Shown: positions 39,892 through 48,429 of the stretch, one piece after another
Position numbering within the stretch: the stretch's first letter is position 1
How the letters are laid out: each line of letters opens with the position of its first letter
Assembly (NCBI GenBank): GCA_033557465.1
Contig: CM066032.1
Location: 60,672,955 to 60,736,954 of the forward strand
DNA: 64,000 nucleotides
Source of the DNA: Ichthyophis bannanicus
Taxonomy: Eukaryota; Chordata; Amphibia; Gymnophiona; Ichthyophiidae
Direction of reading: 5' to 3'
Translations under genes and position numbers: made by a program
Notes under the pieces: generated by a model
The model's input: only the letters and a program-made list of their open reading frames with translations
Told to the model about the DNA's origin: nothing
The model's database searches: none

Positions 39892-42156
39892 TTGGTGGTG
39901 AATATCTTGGGAAAAGATCTTTCTCCTTCAGAAGTGGCTCTATTACATAAAGGCTTGTCATTTGTGCCCAACATGTGTTTTGATTCTTTCCAATTTCGAA
40001 TAGACTTTGAAGCCTTTATACGAAAATTACGGTTGAAAAATTATTTTGCAGAGGCTTCTACTTTGGGATCTGGTCAACAACAACAGGATCCACAAGATCA
40101 GGGCTTTGGCATGATAAGATTTCCGCTGAAGTCTACGTGGTCCCCTCCAGGCCCTCCTCATCCAGCATTAGAAGTGTTTAAGAAGTTAGTGTTACAGGAA
40201 GTACATCACCTTGAAACAACTCATAAATTACAGCGCACAGCTCTTACTGCGGAAGAGCGTAAGGCCTTGCAGAGTATACGTGCTCGGACTGACATCGTCA
40301 TAAGAAGAGCTGATAAGGGGGGAGCAGTCGTCGTGTTAGCGAGAGATGATTACATTACAAAGGCGTTATCCCAATTGCAAGATCCTACAATATATTCATG
40401 TTTGCAGTTTGATCCTTTACCTGAGTTACAGCATGAGATTCATCGTCTCACTTTAGTGGTGTTGCAAGATCATCTTATTACAAAACAAGAGTTTCAATTT
40501 TTGAATGTAAAAGCTCCTTGCACGGCTAAGCTGTATCTCGTCCCTAAAATCCACAAGGATCTAGTGAAGCCCCCAGGTAGGCCCATAGTGTCTACCCGTG
40601 GTAGTGTTTTAGAGCCGCTTTCTACGTTTGTGGATTCATTTCTGCGTCCTTTGCTTGTGACCGTCCCCTCTTATTTAAAAGACACCACTCATTTTTTGAA
40701 TATTCTTGAAGAAGCTCATGTATTGGCAAGTCAACCAGATGTTTTGTTAGTTACGTTAGATGTAGTTTCATTGTACACCAATATCCCGCAGGGAGCAGCT
40801 TTAGAGGTAGTGGAACAGGTCTTACGTCAGCGAGACGATGTGTCAGAGTCAAAGCGGGATTTCCTCCTCAATTTGGCTAGATTAGCTATTTATCATAATT
40901 ATTTTGTGTTTCAGGGAATCCTGTATCAACAAAATTCAGGTGTTGCTATGGGTGCTACCTGTGCACCGTCCATCGCTAACTTCTATATGGGTTTTTTTGA
41001 GCAAAAATGGGTGGTTTCGTCTATGTATTCTTCCCACATTTTGGTGTGGAAACGATATATAGACGACATTTTTCTTCTGTGGTGGGGATCTGTGGACTCG
41101 TTGAAAATGTTTCTCGAATGGTTCAACACCTGTGTTGTAAATATCAAATTTACCTATGCATATCATCACGATACACTTCATTATCTTGACGTTTGTGTGA
41201 TGCGGACTGCGCAAGGCTGGTCCACAACTGTTTTTAAGAAACCTACAGATAGGGTCACTTTTCTTCAGTTTGGAAGTATGCATCCTCCACGATTGAAAGC
41301 AGGGCTTCCCTTTTCTCAGTTTTTACGTTTTAGACGTAACTGCTCAGATAAGGTAGATTTTAAACAGAAATCAAAATTATTGCAAACTAGTTTTCTTCAA
41401 AGAGGGTATCCTAAGTCTATAGTAAGGCAAGCTTATTCTAGGGCGTTGTTTAACCATCGGGCAGCATTGTTACACACAGAATCCACTCGAGAGAGGACTG
41501 ACTTTGAGGGCACTCATGTAAATTTAATTACTAAGTATTCCCCTTTGAGCGTTGCACTTCAAAAGGTCCTTCGAAAGCATAGTAACGTATTGGCTGCAGT
41601 TCCTGGGCTGGAGAATAAAACCGTTAGGTGTGTGTGGCAGAGGGATCATAATTTGAGGGATCTGCTCAGTCCAGCAGTTTTGTCATCTAGTGAGGGCGGG
41701 CTATTAGCTCTTCAAAAGGGAGGACACAACAGCTGTGGTACTTGTGACATTTGTGATGTCACACTAAGTGCTGATGTATTTAGTTATCAGGGAGTCATAG
41801 TGCACATCAAGTGTCAGACCACTTGCGCCTCGAGCAATGTGGTCTATGCGGTTTTATGTCCGTGTGGTCTTTGCTATGTAGGGAAGACGACTCGCCCGTT
41901 TCTTGTCCGTATGAGAGAGCATCAGAGCCGCCTGAATCGTAGGAGTCTGGAGGCTCCGATGGTTTTACATAGTGTGGAACATGGTCATACTTTTGAGCAG
42001 CTACGCTGTCTATGTTTAGAGCAAGTGCTGAGTGGCAGCCAAGGGAGAACTGTGGATCAGGTCCTGTTCAAGAGAGAGCAAAGGTTGATTTATCGATTAA
42101 ATACTCTGATTCCGAGAGGCTTGAACAGTAATATAGAATGGTCAGCATGTTTTTAG
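39892..42156 (+). CDS. Penelope-like reverse transcriptase with C-terminal GIY-YIG endonuclease, 754 codons open
   Basis: Would reverse-transcribe the element RNA and cut target DNA. Visible blocks: VVNILGKDLSPSEVALLHKG at the N-terminus; IRRADKGGAVVVLARDDYI near residues 134-152; KLYLVPKIHKD and GRPIVSTRGSVLEPLSTFVD near 215-250; motif A LLVTLDVVSLYTNIP near 285-299; motif B SGVAMGATCAPSIANFYMG near 350; motif C RYIDDIFLLW at 388-397; then a telomerase-like thumb. The C-terminal part has a cysteine cluster (CGTCDIC, then IKCQTTC) and GIY-YIG at about residue 650 (VVYAV, then CYVGKTTRPFLVRMREHQSR), with the conserved KREQRLIYRLNTLIPRGLN end. No catalytic residue appears lost. The methionine used is the first in the open frame, not the true start. 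Confidence 0.93.
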   Translation: MVVNILGKDLSPSEVALLHKGLSFVPNMCFDSFQFRIDFEAFIRKLRLKNYFAEASTLGSGQQQQDPQDQGFGMIRFPLKSTWSPPGPPHPALEVFKKLVLQEVHHLETTHKLQRTALTAEERKALQSIRARTDIVIRRADKGGAVVVLARDDYITKALSQLQDPTIYSCLQFDPLPELQHEIHRLTLVVLQDHLITKQEFQFLNVKAPCTAKLYLVPKIHKDLVKPPGRPIVSTRGSVLEPLSTFVDSFLRPLLVTVPSYLKDTTHFLNILEEAHVLASQPDVLLVTLDVVSLYTNIPQGAALEVVEQVLRQRDDVSESKRDFLLNLARLAIYHNYFVFQGILYQQNSGVAMGATCAPSIANFYMGFFEQKWVVSSMYSSHILVWKRYIDDIFLLWWGSVDSLKMFLEWFNTCVVNIKFTYAYHHDTLHYLDVCVMRTAQGWSTTVFKKPTDRVTFLQFGSMHPPRLKAGLPFSQFLRFRRNCSDKVDFKQKSKLLQTSFLQRGYPKSIVRQAYSRALFNHRAALLHTESTRERTDFEGTHVNLITKYSPLSVALQKVLRKHSNVLAAVPGLENKTVRCVWQRDHNLRDLLSPAVLSSSEGGLLALQKGGHNSCGTCDICDVTLSADVFSYQGVIVHIKCQTTCASSNVVYAVLCPCGLCYVGKTTRPFLVRMREHQSRLNRRSLEAPMVLHSVEHGHTFEQLRCLCLEQVLSGSQGRTVDQVLFKREQRLIYRLNTLIPRGLNSNIEWSACF

Positions 42157-42527
42157 TTGGGTGTTTCACACTGTTAGGGTTGGACAAAGTTAGCTGTTAG
42201 GGTCGTTGCTGTTCTCGCCGCTAGTATCTTCCATGTTTGAAGGGGTTTTGTTAGTTTAAATGCAGCAGGAGAGAGCGGCTGCGCGTTGCGGGACTGAGGG
42301 GGTTTAAAAATGGAGTCTTAGTGAGCTCTCCGCATGCGTGGCGTTTTTGTTTGATAGCGGCAGTTTTGTAAGTGTTAATGCAATACATTGCGTTGAGCCG
42401 TTTCGTGAGAGAACGTGGGCAGCATATTTGGTGAGTGTATTTTGTAGTCTATGTGATTAGTGTTGATAAAGGCTGTTTTTTGTGATGTAAAGCTGATGGT
42501 TTATTGTGTTTTTTGTGTTTTGTGTAG

Positions 42528-42590
42528 CGTTTTAGCGGTCCCCTGAAGAAATCGTTGTGAAACGTCTTGCTGGTACCGGGGCTGTACGTT
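42528..42590 (+). ncRNA. hammerhead-like motif in the PLE right arm
   Basis: CCCCTGAAGA, ATCGTTGT, GAAACGTC, TTGCTGGTACCGG in the 3' UTR. The conserved boxes are present in type I order. Stem III would be minimal, as usual in PLE-associated hammerheads, which are thought to act as dimers. Folding was not computed. Confidence 0.5.
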
Positions 42591-42871
42591 GGGATCACAG
42601 TGTGATACGGAGTGTCCAGTCCTTTTTGGAAGCTGAGTATACCACAATATTTGTTGAATTGACTAATTTTGAATTATTTTTATATTGATAACGTCATAAG
42701 GACTGGAGCTCAGTTTTAAAGTTTTTCCTTGAGGTCACTGATGTGATAAAACACGATTGCAGCAATTAGGTGTAAGCCTTAGCAGCAGTGTTCTTTTATA
42801 CTGAGACCTCTTCGGTTGTTTCTGATCCTTTACACTGGTTAATATGAACGATATAATTTTGTTTGGAGTTA

Positions 42872-42898
42872 GTTGAAGTCTCCCGCCAAAATCAATGG
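42872..42898. repeat. right target-site duplication of the Penelope-like insertion
   Basis: 'gttgaagtctcccgccaaaa' pairs with 35,881. Immediately beyond it, L1 endonuclease coding resumes on the minus strand. Confidence 0.8.
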
Positions 42899-42915
42899 AA
42901 TTTTCGGGGCACCCA

Positions 42916-43290
42916 CTACCCTTTGTGCAATGCTCTTGAAAAACTGATGATTATATATGTTCGGGGCATATATATTGCCAATAAATAGCTCCTCTCCCTT
43001 ATCTTGATGTGCAAAAATATGAACCTACCCTGTGTATCAGCTTCTTCCTTCAGAATTTCCGCCTGGATGCCTTTCTGAAGCAGGATCGCCACTCCCCCTG
43101 ATGTGGCTGCGTAAACGTGCCCTGCCCAGTCTCTCTTCAGTTTCTCATGCTCCCTTACACTCAGATGCGTTCCTTGCAAGAGGGCAATATGGACTCTCTC
43201 CGGTTTTTGCGCTTGTAATATTTTTGTGCGCTTCACCGGCGTCCGTAGTCCTCCCATATTCCAAGTCACTATACGCAGGTCAGACCCCAT
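42916..43290 (-). pseudogene. L1 ORF2, endonuclease N-terminal segment, catalytic Glu lost
   Basis: Starts MGSDLRIVTWNMGGLRTP, the standard N-x-x-G-L start of the L1 APE endonuclease. The next box reads LLQGTHLS where active elements have L-Q-E-T-H, so the catalytic Glu is replaced by Gly. It continues SGGVAILLQKG and FIFLHIKI, as expected, before the Penelope-like insertion interrupts it at the GDFN box. A frame change occurs near YMPRT (about 42,960). It pairs with 35,895-32,862 as one broken ORF2. Confidence 0.9.
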
Positions 43291-43837
43291 CCATTCTCCC
43301 CCCTAGATTTTTTTCTCATTTCCGTTTTTCTTTTTGCCCGAAGCTTCCCAGCCTTAGCTCCCAGCTTCCCTCTTGCCTCTTCCCTCCTATGCGATGCAAA
43401 CCACGCTTCTTACTTATTTCACCTTTCTTCTGGGCAGACTTTAAGGTGGCAGATAGCACTCTAGCCCTCTTAACATATTGTTCTCTTTCAGGCCCTCCCT
43501 CCCTCTTCTTCTTACCGCCCCGCCCCCCACCCTCCCCTCTCCCCCCTCCCCCACCTCCTATCTTCACCCCTCCCCCTCCCTCCCCACCCCCCTTAAAAGA
43601 TTCAATTTTCTACCTTCAGCCCTTAGGTACTGAGGCTCGATCCCTTATTAGACACTTCAGGGCTACCTCACAACTTCCTTTGCTCCCCGTTAAACCCAAC
43701 AGACTTCCCTTCCAATATCAAATGCATTTTCATACATCCTCCCCACATTTAGCCAACACTAGAAAGTCCTCTCCATGCCTGAGCTTGAATTTCCACCACT
43801 CCAGCCATATTTTTCTCAGTCTCACCCATCTGTAGTT
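43291..43837 (-). other. L1 inter-ORF spacer, polypurine on the coding strand
   Basis: About 550 bp between the ORF1 stop and the ORF2 start. 43,490-43,600 is nearly all C/T on the plus strand. The plus-strand open frames across it are products of composition. Confidence 0.7.
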
Positions 43838-44677
43838 TCACTCCAATGCCCTCGTAGCTTCTCCTATCTTGTCTTTCTCCCGGTTCTCCAGGAATCTTCT
43901 TGCCTCCGCCACGTTGGCAAACGTGTAGTTCTTTCCTTTGTCTGACAATCGTAGTGTTGCCGGGTACGCCAACGTAAATCGCACCTTTTGCTTGAACAAG
44001 TCTGAGCAAACAGATACAAATTCTTTCCTTTTCGCTGCTACCACTGCAGAATAATCCTGAAACAGCAGGATCTTCTGATTTTCCAGCACCACATCTCCCT
44101 TCTTACGAAATGCCTGCAGTAGTTGTATCTTATGCTGAAAATTCAGAAGCTTCGCAATGACCACCCGTGGTCTCTGCCACGACTCCATTTTTGCCCCTAA
44201 TCGATGCGCTCGTTCCACCTTCAAGTCCCCCACCAAACCCATTTCCTTAGGGAGCCACTGTACAGTTAGTGGCACTAGCATCTGGTCTGTGGTTGCCTCC
44301 GGGATTCCAACGAGTCTCATGTTGTTTCTTCGCGACCTGTTTTCCAGGTCGTCCACTTCGGCCAAGAGGGCCTCAATCTGCACGTGTTGCGCCACGGCCT
44401 CTCTTGTTATCCGTCCCTCTTCATCCACCAGCAACGACACGCGGTGCTCTAGCTCCTCAACTCTATGGCCCACCTCAGCCATCGCTTCCCCCATATCCTC
44501 TAATTTCATCAGGAATTAGTCAAATTTGTGGTCTAGCAACTTTACCACCTCTCGTGCTACCTCCTCTGTCACCGAGTCTGCACTTTCCACTCCGGGAGAT
44601 CTCGGCTGCGAGGACGTGGCTGCGGAGGGCCCCGGTTTGTTAAGTTTCTCTCTATCTCTTTTCGGCAACAGGGACAT
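43838..44677 (-). pseudogene. L1 ORF1 protein with one in-frame stop
   Basis: Reading starts at ATG 44,677 (MSLLPKRDREKLNKPGPSA) and stays in frame to the stop at 43,838, a 280-codon span, apart from a TAA at about 44,517 that splits it. The downstream 223 codons carry a heptad-rich coiled coil (AEVGHRVEELEHRVSLL and the following 35 residues), the RRNNMRLVGIPE block opening the RRM domain, ERAHRLGAKMESWQRPRVVI, and a C-terminal domain with LLFQDYSA and FTLAYPATLRL. ORF1p would trimerise and coat L1 RNA. Apart from the one stop, the frame is well preserved. Alternatively translation could start at the internal ATG 44,509, giving a protein without the N-terminal tail. Confidence 0.92.
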
Positions 44678-44851
44678 ATTTTTTTCCCTGAATTCCTTCT
44701 CTCACCAAATCTACCCACTTTCGCCGTCACTAGGACACTCTCCTCCACCTTTCTATGCTCAGGCAGTGATTATTATGCTGGTTATAGCGCGAGGTAGCCC
44801 CGGAGCGAGCAAGACACGTCCTACTCCCTCATGTGTCACGTGGGATCTCCC

Positions 44852-44866
44852 GCTTTCTATCTTTTA
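44852..44866. repeat. right 15-bp target-site duplication of the L1
   Basis: Exact repeat of 31,492-31,506. Confidence 0.93.
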
Positions 44867-46733
44867 ACCAGTTCCTGATCCACAATAGTACACTGCCTCC
44901 TATCCCATGACTCTTTAGTCTTGCCAAAAGTCTCTGATGAGGGACCTTGTCAAAGGCTTTCTGAAAGTCCAAATACACTATATCAACCGACTCACCTTTG
45001 TCTACCTGTTTATTCACACCTTCAAAAAAACATAACAGATTAGTAAGACAAGATCTTCCTTGTCTAAAGCCATGTTGACTGTCTCCCATTAAGCCATGAC
45101 TATCTACATGTTCAGCAATTTTGTTCCTTTTTGATGGTTTCTACCATTTTTCCCAGTACTGACATCAGGCTCACCGGTCTGTAGTTTCCCGGATCACCCC
45201 TGGAACCCTTTTTAAAAATTGGCGTTACGTTCGCCATCCTCCAATCTTCAGGTATTACAGATGATTTTAATGATAGTTCACAGATTACTAATAGCAGGTC
45301 TGCAATCTCATATTTCAGTTCTTTCAACACCCTTGGATGTATATCATCCGGTCCAGGTGATTTGCTACTCTTCAGTTTATCAAATAGTTGTAATACATCT
45401 TCCCGATGAATCGATTTCCTTCAATTCTTCTGCACCTTTAAATACCCCTTCAGTCATGGGTAACATCCCTACATCTTCCTCAGTAAAGACCGAAGTAAAT
45501 AATTCATTCAGTCTCTCCGCTATTACCTTGTCGCCTCTTAGTGCCCCTTTAACCCCTTTATCATCTAATGGACCAACTGACTCTCTCACAGGTTTTTTGC
45601 TATGAATGTACTTGAAAAAGTCTTTATTTCGTGTTTTTGCTTCCGCAGCAAGCTTCTTCTCAAATTCTCCCTTTGCCTGCCTTATCAATGCCTTGCATTT
45701 AACTTGCCAGTGCTTGTGCTGTTTCGAGTATGTCGTTTGGCTCTTTTTTCTATTTCCTGAAAGATGCTTTTTTGGCAACAACAGCCTCTCTGACCTCACC
45801 TTTAAACCATGCTGGCAGTTTTTTGGACTTCCTTCCACTTTTCTTAAAGTGTGGAATACAGCTGGTCTGGGCTTCCAAGATAGTATTTTTCAACAACACC
45901 CAAGATTGATGTAAGTCTTTAACCTTTGCAACTGCTCCTTTTAGTTTTTTCTTAACTATTTTCCTCATTTTATCATAGTCTCCCCTTCGAAAGTTAAAAG
46001 GTAGCACTGTGGATTTCCTTACTATCCCTCCTCCACTAATTAAATCAAACACGATCATGCTATGATCACTATTGCCAAGTGGCCCCAACACCCTTATCTC
46101 TTGCACTAGATATGGTGTTCCACTAAGGACTAGGTCCAATATGGCTTCTCCTCTGGTAGGTTCATGAACCAGCTGCTCCAAGAAGCAGTCATTTATGTCA
46201 TCTAGGAACTTTATCTCCCTAGCATGTCCTGCCGTGACACTGACCCAGTCGATACTGGGCTAATTGAAATCACCCATTATTATTACTGTGTTGTAACTTT
46301 TGTTAGCTTCCTTGATTTCTTTGAGCATTTCATCATCCATTTGGTCATTCTGGCCAGGCAGTCGATAGTACACCCCCACTGCCATCGCCTTCCCCTTTTT
46401 ACATGGAATTTCAATCCATAGAGATTCTACAGCAAATTTTGTTTCCTGCAAAACTTTAATCCTTTCTGACTCAATGCCCTCTCTAACATAAAGCACAACC
46501 CCTCCACCAATTTGATTAGCTCTATCATTACGATATAGTTTGTACCCAGGTATCACAGTGTCCCACTGGCTGTCCTCCTTCCACCATGTCTCTGAGATTC
46601 CAGTCATATCTAACCTCTCATTTAGTGCTATATAGTCTAACTCTCCCATCTTATTTTTTAGACTTCTAACATTTGCATACAAGCATTTTAGAGACTGTAT
46701 TTTATTCATATTAATTTGGCTATTGGTAGACAT
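44867..46733 (-). pseudogene. CR1-B ORF2, endonuclease and N-terminal RT, frameshifted
   Basis: The start codon at 46,733 gives MSTNSQINMNKIQSLKCLYANVRS (N-x-R-S box), then LDMTGISETWWKED with the catalytic Glu, IGGGVVLYVREG and IIMGDFN. It continues at 46,181 (HEPTRGEAILDLVLS, GNSDHSMIVFDL: the SDH box), then 45,838-45,380, 45,330-45,112 (SSKSPGPDGIHP and RPVSLMSVLGKMVE regions) and 45,089-44,829 (HGFRQGRSCLTN, YLDFQKAFDKVPH). At least four frame breaks or stops occur (about 46,258, 45,760, 45,420 and 45,110). Together with 31,450-30,561 it forms one ORF2 of CR1 layout: APE endonuclease, RT, C-terminal domain. Confidence 0.9.
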
Positions 46734-46883
46734 AGGTAATTTGGGCTATTTTACTCGAGGGCATTTGGGCATTTGGGCTATTTTACTCTTTTTTTGGAAC
46801 CTCTCTGCTTTTGGTAGTATCCTTCAAGGATACTTTCTTCCGAACCATGCACTCTTGGGCGACTGTCGGCTTTCCCCTATTAT

Positions 46884-47327
46884 CTAGTTTAAAAGCTGCT
46901 CTATCTCCTTTTTAAAGGTTAATGCCAGCAGCCTGGTTCCATCCCAGTTAAGGTGAAGCCCATCCCTTCGGAAGAGCCCCTCCTTTCCCCAGAATGTTCC
47001 CCAGTTCCTAACAAATCCAAAACCCTCATCATTGCACCATTGTCTCATCCACGCATTGAGACTCCGGAGCTCTGCCTGACGCTTGGGTCCTGCGCGTGGA
47101 ACGGGAAGCATTTCGGAGAACGCTACCCTGGAAGTTCTGGATTTCAACTTTCTACCTAAAAGCCTAAATTTAGCCTCCAGAACCTCCCTACCACATTTTC
47201 CTATGTCATTGGTACCGACATGTACCAAGACAGCAGACTCCTCCCCAGCACTATCTAAGACCTTATCTAGGTGGCGCGTGAGGTCCGCTACCTTCGCACC
47301 AGGCAGGCATGTTACCAGGTGATCCTG
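46884..47327 (-). CDS. CR1-B ORF1 esterase-like (SGNH) domain, 5'-truncated
   Basis: CR1 ORF1 often encodes an SGNH/GDSL-type esterase domain. Here the minus strand reads DHLVTCLPGAKVADLTRHLD and then AVLVHVGTNDIGKCGRE, whose G-x-N-D is the block III motif, followed by FSEMLPVPR and, near the end, GLFRRDGLHLNWDGTRLLA with the D-x-x-H of block V (catalytic Asp and His). The domain is open from the element's truncated 5' end to the stop at 46,884; only the part from 47,228 starts with ATG. The block I Ser is beyond the truncation. It ends about 150 bp before the ORF2 start. Confidence 0.85.
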   Translation of the reverse strand, partial: QDHLVTCLPGAKVADLTRHLDKVLDSAGEESAVLVHVGTNDIGKCGREVLEAKFRLLGRKLKSRTSRVAFSEMLPVPRAGPKRQAELRSLNAWMRQWCNDEGFGFVRNWGTFWGKEGLFRRDGLHLNWDGTRLLALTFKKEIEQLLN

Positions 47328-47411
47328 GTAACATGAGATATATTTGCATGCACTACCCCCATTGTATTCAAATTTATCTCATGCATATTCATTAGGGCCA
47401 TCCTGAAAACC
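47328..47411. mobile_element. palindromic foldback repeat, right half, split by CR1-B
   Basis: 'tttatctcatgcatattcat' and 'ccatcctgaaaacctg' match the right half of the copy at 14,533. The final 30 or so bases of the terminus are missing where CR1-C sequence resumes. Confidence 0.72.
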
Positions 47412-47600
47412 TGCGGAAATATTTCTTTACAGAAAGAGTGGTAGGTGCGTGGAATAGTCTCCCAGAGGAGGTAGTAGAGACAAGGACAGTATCTGATTTC
47501 AAGAAAACATGGAACAAACACAGAAGATCTCTAACGGAAAAAAGGAACGGTAGGAGTTGGTATGGAAGGGCACACTGGTAGGCCATGGGATCTTTATGTG
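47412..47600 (+). mobile_element. CR1-C LINE (+), piece 3, 3' end of the outermost layer
   Basis: Reads KYFFTERVVGAWNSLPEEVV, then DFKKTWNKHRRSLTEK, the conserved C-terminal end of CR1 ORF2, followed by a short UTR. Orientation and family fit the plus-strand CR1-C that breaks off at 30,331. About 140 bp between the two pieces are missing. Confidence 0.75.
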
Positions 47601-48039
47601 CCTTCATATTTCTATCCCTTTAAATGTGCTCTGTTCTGCTCCCTGTTCATGGCCTTGCATACAGTTAGCTCGGACACAAAACATTTTCTTGCAATGATAG
47701 CCACAAAATTGTGCACTACGACAGAGCTAGCCTGTGAGCAAAGCCTAGCAGACTTTTCGGCATTGGCCCATCGTTCTCTTAGGTTGACCCAGGGAGCTGG
47801 TGGCCCTATCAGGACATGAATTCATGCCCCTGAGAGATGGAGGATGGACACTGCCTCTAGGGTGCCCTCTGCTGGCATGAGGAAGGGCAGCCTCTTGGGA
47901 AAGATCCATGGCACAGGGGAGGGGGTAGAAAAGGAAATAAATGAAATACAGGAAATCTAGTGTAGAAATATATAAATACCCACTCTATTAGTGGTACAAA
48001 CCATGGCCTGTGTGCTCCCTAATTAGCACTTCAATGCCT
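47601..48039. other. anonymous DNA, no supported gene
   Basis: Nothing recognised. Confidence 0.45.
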
Positions 48040-48360
48040 TTCCTTCTCTTCTTCCCGTTCACCCCTGCTCGTGGCCTCCATTTATCAGATAAATTGCTCT
48101 TCTCCACTGCCATCTCCTGACCCTGCATTTTCCGCTTTTCTGCACCACATACCCTGAACGACCTTCCTGAGGCTGTGCGTTATGTACCAGCAAAATCCCA
48201 CTTCAGAGGTTGCGTTTAAATCTTAAACCCCATTTCTCCTTCATCCTAGTCTGGCTCATTCCAGCTCTGTAACTGTAATAAATATATTTCCTAAGGCATA
48301 TTATATATGGTGTCTGTCTTGACTAGACTGTAAGCTGCATAGGTCAGGGACTGTCTGTAT
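48040..48360 (+). mobile_element. L2-like LINE 3' end, decayed
   Basis: Plus strand gives LNDLPEAVRYVPAKSHFRG, a decayed W-N-x-L-P-x-x-x-R block of an L2-type C-terminus, then a UTR with 'actagactgtaagctgcata' and 'agggactgtctgtatgcct', typical of that LINE group. Confidence 0.55.
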
Positions 48361-48429
48361 GCCTAATAGCAAGGAACCAGATACTGGGAGAGAGAGGCAG
48401 GCAGGCATGAAGGCAGCAGAGATGCCAAG

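Larger units (their letters stand above)
39881..42871 (+). mobile_element. Penelope-like element, right arm (+)
   Basis: Runs from the junction with the left arm to a 3' terminus 'attttgtttggagtta' at 42,871, which abuts the right target duplication. It contains an uninterrupted coding frame, one copy of the 3' UTR unit and a hammerhead-like motif at 42,528. It is 5'-truncated too: the frame is open from the very first bases (PDLVVNILGKDLS) and the upstream N-terminal part of the ORF is missing. PLEs are known to occur as inverted, partly truncated tandem or head-to-head copies sharing one target duplication. Confidence 0.92.
42899..44851 (-). mobile_element. L1-type LINE, copy 1, 5' portion
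   Basis: Holds the 5' UTR (44,851-44,678, about 175 bp, with a CACGTG E-box near 44,840), ORF1, a purine-rich inter-ORF spacer and the first part of ORF2. The 5' end coincides with the target duplication, so this copy was inserted full-length. Confidence 0.92.
44852..47327 (-). mobile_element. CR1-B LINE, copy 3, 5' part with ORF1 and ORF2
   Basis: Continues 31,506 across the L1. It carries the RT N-terminal half, a complete-looking endonuclease and much of ORF1. This is the only CR1-B copy in the window that retains ORF1. The 5' end at about 47,327 abuts the right half of a palindromic repeat ('aacatgagatatatttgcat'). Confidence 0.93.

Noticed and set aside
40936..41283. 115-codon minus-strand frame and its counterpart at 38,848-39,195
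   Set aside because: Antisense shadows of the Penelope-like RT; conserved only because the two arms are nearly identical.
43032..43835. 267-codon plus-strand open frame
   Set aside because: It is antisense to the L1 ORF2 start and the polypurine spacer. The Pro/Ser-rich product follows from composition.
47562..47819. 85-codon frame as a host exon
   Set aside because: Starts in the CR1-C 3' end and shows no motif or splice context.
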